IMG/VR virus record: IMGVR_UViG_3300023198_001055
Span: 1-21,949 of that record
Origin: a virus
DNA length: 21,949 nucleotides
Reading direction: 5' to 3' (one strand)
In this document: positions 1 through 9,000 of the stretch, in pieces
Position numbering within the stretch: the first letter of the stretch is position 1
Layout of the letters: every line of letters starts with the position of its first letter
Program-made: the position numbers and the translations under genes
Notes under the pieces: generated by a model
What the model was told of the DNA's origin: nothing
The model's database searches: none
What the model saw: only the letters and a program-made list of their open reading frames with translations

Positions 1-3000
1 GTGTGATAATCTCTTCGGCTTTCTCTTGGGCATCAAATGGGTTCTCTTCAGCGTATTTAGAGAGCGTAGAGGCACGATGATAGTATTCCTGACCCACAAT
101 ATACATTTCTTTGTTTTCATCAAAGAATGGATCCATTGCAGGCGTAGCCATGTTCTTTATAACTGTCTGGCCGGTGATTGTCTGGGCATTGATTTTATCT
201 TGATTGTTCCATAAGCTTTCAGCCATGGCGTCAACGAGCTCTTGCTGATTATATACTCCAAAGAATTGTTTAACTGTTCTCCAGAACTTCTTCAACAGAC
301 TTTTAAACTTCTCCAGGAATGTTCCTGAGAATCCGGTTTCGGCAAGATTGAAAGCACTTCTACCAATAGCTATGATTACCTGCTCTTCAATCTGGTCCTC
401 GGGGAGATTTGCAAATTCAGGATTATTCCTGAATAATCTCATAAGTTGAGCTTTCACATAATGATCAGCCGGCAGAGCATCCCAATAGATGTGAGCATGT
501 TCATGAAGCGTTGAGGATTGTACAGCTTTCTCCGGATCAATCCATACTGCATTACCGAAAGCATGACCAATAGCTGTCATCGAGACATTACGTAACCGAC
601 CGCCCTGCTTCCTTACGAAATCAAAAAAGGCTTCTTTGTCTGTAAAGAATACTACATTCGGATAAAGCTCGCTTAATCTTTCAAAGATGTGTTGCTGGAT
701 AGCAGGATCCTCCGTCATTAAAGCTTCACCCACTGCATCGACAGCAAGCATATTATGAATGTCCTCTGGAGATGTTTGCTGGTCCTGACGAACAAAGAAT
801 TTTGAATCTTGCTTTCTCCACTGAACAATCTTTTTCGCCCAGGGAAGGAAGTCTCTGGCGAAACTTACTTTTCCTTTAAACCCTCTCTCTACTGATTCCC
901 TTAATCCCGGGAAACCGTATTCCTTTGTCCAGGCTGTTGTGGATTCTTTATCATGTACCGACTCGACAGCTTCAAGAGCATCATAATCAAGCGGGATGTT
1001 TGTTCCGGTAGCAGCTATATTGATATCATAGTTAAGAGCCGGGTACTGGCCTTCAGCCCAAAGTTCTTTAATCTTAGCATCATTGGATGCATTGATAATG
1101 AAATTAGCAATATTAAGCTGTTCCTCCGGAGTAAGTTTACCATCCATCCAATCATCAATCTCCCACTGTACTTGATCGGAAATAATGACTTTTTGCTTAT
1201 CACTCATCAATGAATAGAAACTACCGTTAAACCGGCTCGAAGATGTTCCAAACTTATGAAATACGTACTTTTTCAATTGGATGTGAAACTCAGCTGGAAG
1301 CTTATCAAAATCTTCATGGATCTCCTTCAGGGTGTTCTCATCAAAGTTTGTGAACTTGAATTCAGGAATAACTTCAAGGCTCTGACCATACTTACCATCA
1401 ACGACTTTAAGTTTGTTGAGGAACTTATTATCCTTCTTAATATCAAGTGCATTGAAAGCTGCAATAACTTCATCTCTCACTTTGTAGAAAGGCTTATCCT
1501 TATTCAAAGCTCTGACTGCGACAATATTATTTAGCAGATATGATATTGACTGAAGCTGGGAATCCTGTAATGTATAAAGGTGACCTGCTTTCTTTGCTTT
1601 CTTACTCGTAAGCCTATTGGCAATATAACTGGATATGGATTGCCCTATGTTGGAAAACTCAACGGCATCATAATAGATCCTGTTCTGCATGAATTCCAGC
1701 ATCTTTGGAACGATCCTGAACTCCATCTTAAACTCTATTCCATTTCTTCCTTTTATAAAGAAATTCCTGGAATCAAACAGGTTGTATTGATTGTTATAGA
1801 ACTTACTCAACATCCCATTGGCAGACTGTAATTCATCTACGGAATTAGGAACGGTCTGAGTGAATCTATAAAGCCTTCTTATCTCCGGCAGATCTTGGGC
1901 TTGAGTGAAGAATTTTTTCAGAGCATCAACTTCTTCTTTACTGTGATCCTCCAGCAGGGCTGCCCATATAGCTTTAGCATCCTTACGAACAAGGCCTCCA
2001 TTATGCTTTCTGCTTAATGATGTAAAATCTCTCATTAATGGAGATGTGAAATAATTCACCTGAGAATCAATCGCTTTATAAATAAGATTATAATGCTGAT
2101 CAGCAGTCATTCCTTCTTTCACCTCCAGCTCTGGATCAGTCATGATCGAAAGCATCCACATATTGACAGTAACCTCGTTCAGGCCCATCAATTCTATCTG
2201 AGGATCCTTGGCATTATCAAATGCCATGTTCAGTAAATTGGTAATATGCCTCTTGATCTGGCCATGCCGGTCGTTTACAAAGCCCGTGAGCTTCTTTCCT
2301 TCTCCCATTGGAACAACTATACCTTCCTTCAATTGTATCTGATACATCGAGGCGATATTAAATAAGGTATTGATATCAGAAAGGATTCCCTTCATATCTA
2401 CACCCACCTTGTTTTGCTCCCATCCTTGCATATAAGCCTGGAAATCCATATCACTGAATTTATCCATGCCAGCCCTTAAACGCTTGACAATACTCTCGTA
2501 AGCATTTGTGTCGATAGGTGTGAGGATCTTCTCAGTCATAGCTGGATCCATATACCCATATACGATTTGCATCGTCATCTGATTAGATAAACCGTAACGA
2601 GTATTTCCTTCTATGATATTACCTTGATCGCTTCTAAAGAGGACCTGATTGTATCGGGCATCTCCATCGAAGTCAGAACCGGAATTCCGTTGGCTCTCCT
2701 GATCGAGCATTGTGATATTACCATGCGGCAGGTTAACAGCAAGTCTGGCGACTGTGTGTGAATGTAAATCATCTGCCGGCACTCTTGTTGAAATAACAGG
2801 CTCTCCCGGGATGATACCATTCCTTTCTGTTATCTCCCATTCCATCAAATTACCATCCTGGTCGAACAGGTCCGGATATTTTCTTTTATTCTTTTTAACG
2901 TACTTTATAGCTTCCTCTGACTTACCCTTGAATCGATCATCATGAGCTCTTGCTCCACCGATATTAGCCATGATCTCAGGAAGGATGACCCGCGTTACAC

Positions 3001-6000
3001 CATCCTTGTCTACAATTTCTTTTCTTCCTTCCAGAATATTATCAAGATCAGGAACCTCCTGTGCCGTTACCCTGTTGATTGCAATCTCCATCACATTCTT
3101 GGAGACATGATTGGCAACCTTATTACGAAGCATTGTCCGGATAGATGGTTCATTGAAACCAATGCCGGACTTGATCATCCGGTATAGCTCCGGATCATTG
3201 AGTGGATTAATATTCTGGGTAACCCATTCCATCCGAAGCTTGTCATTAGCTTCATTATTCAGCATATCCTCAAACTGCTTCATGATTTGATGCTGAGACT
3301 GGAATACAGCTCTGGCTACCTCAATGCCATTAGGTAAGAAGAACATATTTGAAAGGAGCTGTGAAGGCATCTTAGCTTCTTTCGGATTAGTATCATGCCT
3401 GAGGTCCTGCTGGATAAATAAATCTTCCGTATTTCTTTCAATGATATTGTCCTCAGTAATGGTGAACTTCTCTTTCACCTTACCCAATGCATCAAATATC
3501 TCAGCCGGCTTCTTCGTGGGATCCTCGGTGTGCTTATTTCCAGAAGTGAATGTGATCATATCAATATTATGATCCTTCATAATTTTCTTCAGGACTTCAA
3601 ACTTGCTGCCCTTATACTCCATGTCAAATACTTCGATACTGATTGTATTGACTTTGTTCAGACCGCGATTACCATCCTTGAGATTTGAGTGTAATCCTTT
3701 GAATGATGTGAGAAACTGATTCCCGGTAAGTTTATTGTAAATACTCCCCATGGAAGTAGCTACTTTTTTAAAGAACCCAGAACTTCCAATTGAAAGCCCG
3801 TCAGCTATCTCACGACCACCAAGGATCTCATCGCTGAGAATCAGTGTCCGATATGTTTTCCCTACTCCACCTTCGATATTTGAATTCAATCGGTAACCAG
3901 GTGAATTTGTAGAACCACCTCGTTTCATCAACCCAACTAATCCGTCTTTATATTGAGAAGTCTTTCCGTGAAACTGCTCGTTGATCTCGGATATGTTCAT
4001 TGCATAATTATAGACAAACTCCATAGCAAGACGCTTGCCTTTATCATTCCTTGTATCACCATCAATATTTGACCCAGGACCTGATAACTGGCCATTCTCC
4101 TGATAGATTAACGAGCCGAAGTTTGGAACAATAATATTCTTATAGAACCATTCTGAAGTTTTATTGAAGTCCGGAAACCGCTTCCTTATTTCTTCATAAT
4201 CCTTATTCGTTGGCTTATGCTTCTTGGAGTCTATCAGTAATAGAGATGCTTTATCTCCGAACTGGCCCATGTGCTGAAAATAAGTATCCACTCCATTGAG
4301 ATATGTATGAAGGAGAGAGAACATGATATCATGCACACTCATCTTATTTGATGGAGTTCCTTTCTTATCTGGATTCCGGTCTTTATTATGGATCCCGTTC
4401 AGCTCGATAACCTCCCGGCCTTGTCTTTCAGCCTCAGCTAAAACATGGGACATTTGCTTGAATGAGTTGATCCTGTCGCCTTTGATATCCGTTCCGGACA
4501 TACCGATCGATTCCCGGTCCTCAATGGCTGTAGAGAGCTTATAAAGGTTTGCCGTGATCTGGCGGCCCCCGACAATCTCCCCGGTGCTGAAATAAGCATC
4601 AAGCATCTCTTTAAAGGTATCCAGGTTCTTAGTCTTGGCAGACTTGATCATAAGCACTCCAAGGATTGTAGAGTGGACTTTAGGATAGATCCCGACAAAG
4701 GTATCTTTCTCAAGCATCTCCTGGTACGTAGCAAACTCTGTCTTCGTTGTGCTTCCCTGCTTCGTTGAGGCTACAGTCTCCCTTGTCTGTGGTTTAAAGT
4801 ACTGTCTCCACACTTCGGTATCAATCCCGGTAATCTCCATAAGGACTTTAAGATCCTCTTCAAACATGGCTTTGCGAGCCGCTGTACGCTCGGCTAAAGG
4901 CATATCTTCAAGAGTATTCTGTAAAGCAACACCATTACTTCGGTGTAAGCTCAACCTTCTCTTTACAGCATCATAGCCAGTATAAGTTTTACCTGTACGC
5001 TGATCAAAGAACTTGTAATTCTTAACTGTATCGTGATATGAATCAAGAAACTCCTGAAACTTGTTAGCTGGATTAAGCAGTTCTATTTTTATTTTTTCAT
5101 CTTTCTCTATAACCATCCCATATTGACGGGTCAGCTGGACATTAGAATAGAAATTGAACATGCTTATTACCTCAGAGAAATCTCTTTGAGAAAGAAGCAA
5201 AAGGAGATTACTTGTCAGGATATCATCGGCTTTGATTGATTCCAGAAATGCCTGAAAGGAATTCTCATCTGTTACAGAATCAAATTCTTCCATCTTAGCA
5301 AGTTCATAGAACTTTCTCTCGACAGCCGATTGAGATGTTTCAGAAACCCTGGCTACTTCCTGCCATACCGGTCTGAAAGTTTTTAGATTAGACATGAGCT
5401 TCTGGGCCCCACTCTGAAACGCTACCTCTGGATTCTCAAATACGATATCAAAAGCTTCAGGATCGAACAGCATCCCTTCTTCTTCATAATAATCCTCGAA
5501 AGTCTTTTTGATCTTGTCGATGTTGGCATCAATGAATGTCAGCCAGTATTGCTTCTGATCAATCGTTAGATCATCTTTCCTCCGGATGAAGTTCTTCAGT
5601 TTCTGGATAACGATACGAATATCAGTAACGCCTTTCTTTAATATGCTCCGTATCATCCGGTCAAGAGCTTCATATGCTCTCGGATCCGTTGGGATTGGAA
5701 CCCCAGAATACATATTGCCTTTGGTGTACCTGCGGAAGTTCTTCCACTCTGCAGCGATGACATTGTTCAGCTCCTGGGATTTATCCTGGAGTTCTGCCAT
5801 GGCTTCGTGATTAGAATCCTCAACGATACCAATCTGATCTTTACCAACCATGACAGCGATACTGTTACCATAAACCTCTCCTGTACGTGCATTCTTTCGA
5901 GGCTTGGCACGATCCTTAGCTACCGGCTTTAAAGAAATGGTCTGCTTCTTTGAAATCGCTTCTTTTAATCTCTTAGAAGATTTTGGATCCGTTGATCCGA

Positions 6001-9000
6001 AAATAGTTATCGAGCGGCCATCATTAAGTTGTACGCGATAACGATTGCCCTCTTTCTCATATACCTTACCGGTGATCTTCTGGCCTTCTTTTAGCTCAGT
6101 GTATAGCTTATCATGCTTCTCAGTAGGCAACTGGTACTTAAACGGTACTCCTTCGGTATCAGCTCTCTTATTGATCTCCTTATTTAGAACACCAAGTTGT
6201 TTAAGCATAAGCGCTGCTTCCGGATGAGATATTATCATCTGGCCAAACTGATCTCTTTCGGTAAGCTGGGAAAGTTCTGAAGATATACCTTCTACATATT
6301 CAAGTAACTGCTCATAGGAAGGAACTTCAAGCTGTCCTCCCGGCAATTGAACCAACAATCCAGCTTCGGCTAATTCTGGGTGGGCCTCAGCTATTTTCTT
6401 GTTGTGAGCATCAATATCTTTCTGTTCACCTTTATTCACCTCTATCTCACCTTCGACCTCGCTTGTTCCTTCGGTAACCTCAGTGGAGAAAGCTTCCTCT
6501 CCCATCTGAATACCTTCGGCTTCCTTTTGGTTTAAGACTCTATGTTTCCGAATAGATTTCCCGGTTACTTTCTTGTATCGAGCTTCCAGACTATTTTGAA
6601 GTGGAGAAGTTCTGGCTGCTCTTCCACTGGGATATTTTAATATGATATCAAGAATTTGTTGAATAGTCACATCTTCTGATATTCCTTTCATACTTGCTGC
6701 TTCATCACGAAGATCATCAAGTGTTCGGCCTTTTTGTCGGAACCAACCTCTTTTTATTTCATCAGTTGTATTACTTGGATCTCCTTTATCATCCCAAGTA
6801 TCTTCTGTAATTTTTTGCCCAACAATAAACTCTTCAAGAGGATTAGCGTCTATTTCTTCAGATTGTGTACGCTCAGATTCCTCAACCCAGGCAGCATGGA
6901 TCTCTGCCGGGTTATTACTTTCCTCAGCGATCCAGTCATTCATCTGGTCAGGCTGGATACCTTCAGGGGGCTGGTTATACTTCTCTTCGTCAGGAGTAGC
7001 TTCTTGCTCAACTCCAAGCTTTTTTTCCTCTGTTCCTTTAAATTGCAATTCCCCGGATGCTGCTGGTTGAGTCTCCCCTTCAGTAGCTTTCTCAGCCATC
7101 TCGGAAAGTTCATCTTTCTTTTTCTCCGGAACAGTTTCCTTTACTTCTTTTGCAGCGCCAGCAGTATTGACTTGGCTTGTAACCTCGTCAATCATTTTTT
7201 GTCCGGTAAGGCCAATAATAAAGGCTATCTGCTTCTCACTTAATTCATCTTTATATTCTTCTAAAAGAGCTACTATTGGCTCCGCATAATCCTCACCTTC
7301 AAAAATCTCCTTGAGTTTACTATTAACAGTTTTGTCCAATAGAACTTTCTGTTTCTTACCTTTAGAATCTTTCCATGAATATTTGACATTATCCCCATAG
7401 ACAAGCTCTTGATATCTCTCGGGAACGTTTGCTCCTTTCATGGCTACACCGAAAATAGCTACCGTGGCCAAAGTTTCCAGTTGCTGTTTAAAGAAGTTTG
7501 GATCCTGACTGGTATCACCTTTGAGCCCACGAACCATAAAGTAGTTAGCCAGTTCTTCGTAATATTCTTCCGCTATACCATCCCAGCCTAATCCTTTCCG
7601 GATAAAATTACTTGCGGGTTTTCCAGGATTCTTGGCTGCTTTAACTCCAATGTACTTACTCAACAAATATCGCTTTGCAGCTCCTTCCGGATTAGTTATT
7701 GCTCCAGGAACCTTAAATCCTTTCATGATATACGCACCCATCCTCTCAGTGAATATCTCAGCAAAGGCTTCGTAATATCCTTCCTTTTTCCCTTTTTTTA
7801 TTTCTTCCGGAGACTTAGCTTCAAGCTTTGCATACATCTTATTGTACTCCGGCTCGAATGTAACCTGAATATTAGGCATTGTATTGGTAGCGATATTCTT
7901 CTGAATCATCTGCTGATTAGCCAAGGTCTGAATACTCGCACCGCCAAGACGGGAAAGATTAGCTGCTGCCAGCTCAGGAGCTGTGAAAGTAGCTTTACCA
8001 TAAATCTTAGCCATCCGTGGGGATAACTTATGGACGGTAGCATTCACAACAGAGTTCTTGACTTTAGAGCCAAGGATCTTTGGGGCTTTTTTTAAGGCTG
8101 CTTTTGTAGTTGCCTTGCCCAAGGCATAGAAAGGGTTAGTCGCAACAAAAGACATCACATATGGGATCATCTGCTGTACTGATTGGCCTACTTTATATGC
8201 ACTTGATACTTCCGGAGAGGAATTAGCCATATTCAGCAAACTGTACATCTCTAAAACCTTATTCTCCGACCAGGTGACCTCACCGGTCAAGGCTCTATCT
8301 GCAATATCACTTATACGGAGAGCTTGGTTCATCTCGCTGATACCAGCAGTCAGTAAATGCTTGGCAGATCCGGAAGATAAAGCAACCTGAAAATCATTGA
8401 TAGTCTCATTACGTGACCATCTGCGGAACTGACTTTCCTGGGGATTCATCTTTAGAATCTTATTGTTGAATTCCAAAGCATCATCCAGAAACTTTCTTTC
8501 ATTTTTCAGTTTCTCGATATAGAGATCAACATTCTTCTCTCCATAAGCATCAGCAAACCTTTTATGCTCTTCCGGCATATAGCCTACATTTCCCGGGTCA
8601 GCTTGATAGATAGCCTTATATTGATGCTCAAGATCCATCCTGCGATCAGTCAGATCACGGTGGGTGTACTCAGCGAACATCTGTAACCCGTTCAATGATA
8701 CATTCGATCCATCTTCAGTAAGGAACATTTTAAAAGCAAGAGGCCTGGTCAGCTTCTTCTGCATTGCTTTCCTTTGATCAGGATCCTCTACTGTTTCAGC
8801 TATATGATCACTGGCAGCTTTATTTACAATTGCTCTTCTGGATATATAATCACTATTAGCATACTCGTCTGTTTTGGAAATAGAATTAAATATGCTGTCA
8901 ACTGCATTATTCTCAGCTTCGGTAAGCTGGATATCTTCACCATGGATCAAATTCTCCATGCTTAACATACCCTGATAGTCTTTCCGCTTAGATTGGCTTT

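Noticed and set aside
6734-7243. Plus-strand open frame of 169 codons with hydrophobic Phe/Leu-rich product
   Set aside because: It lies opposite the E/K-rich linker of the giant protein; Glu and Lys codons read backwards give Phe and Leu, which explains the apparent membrane protein.
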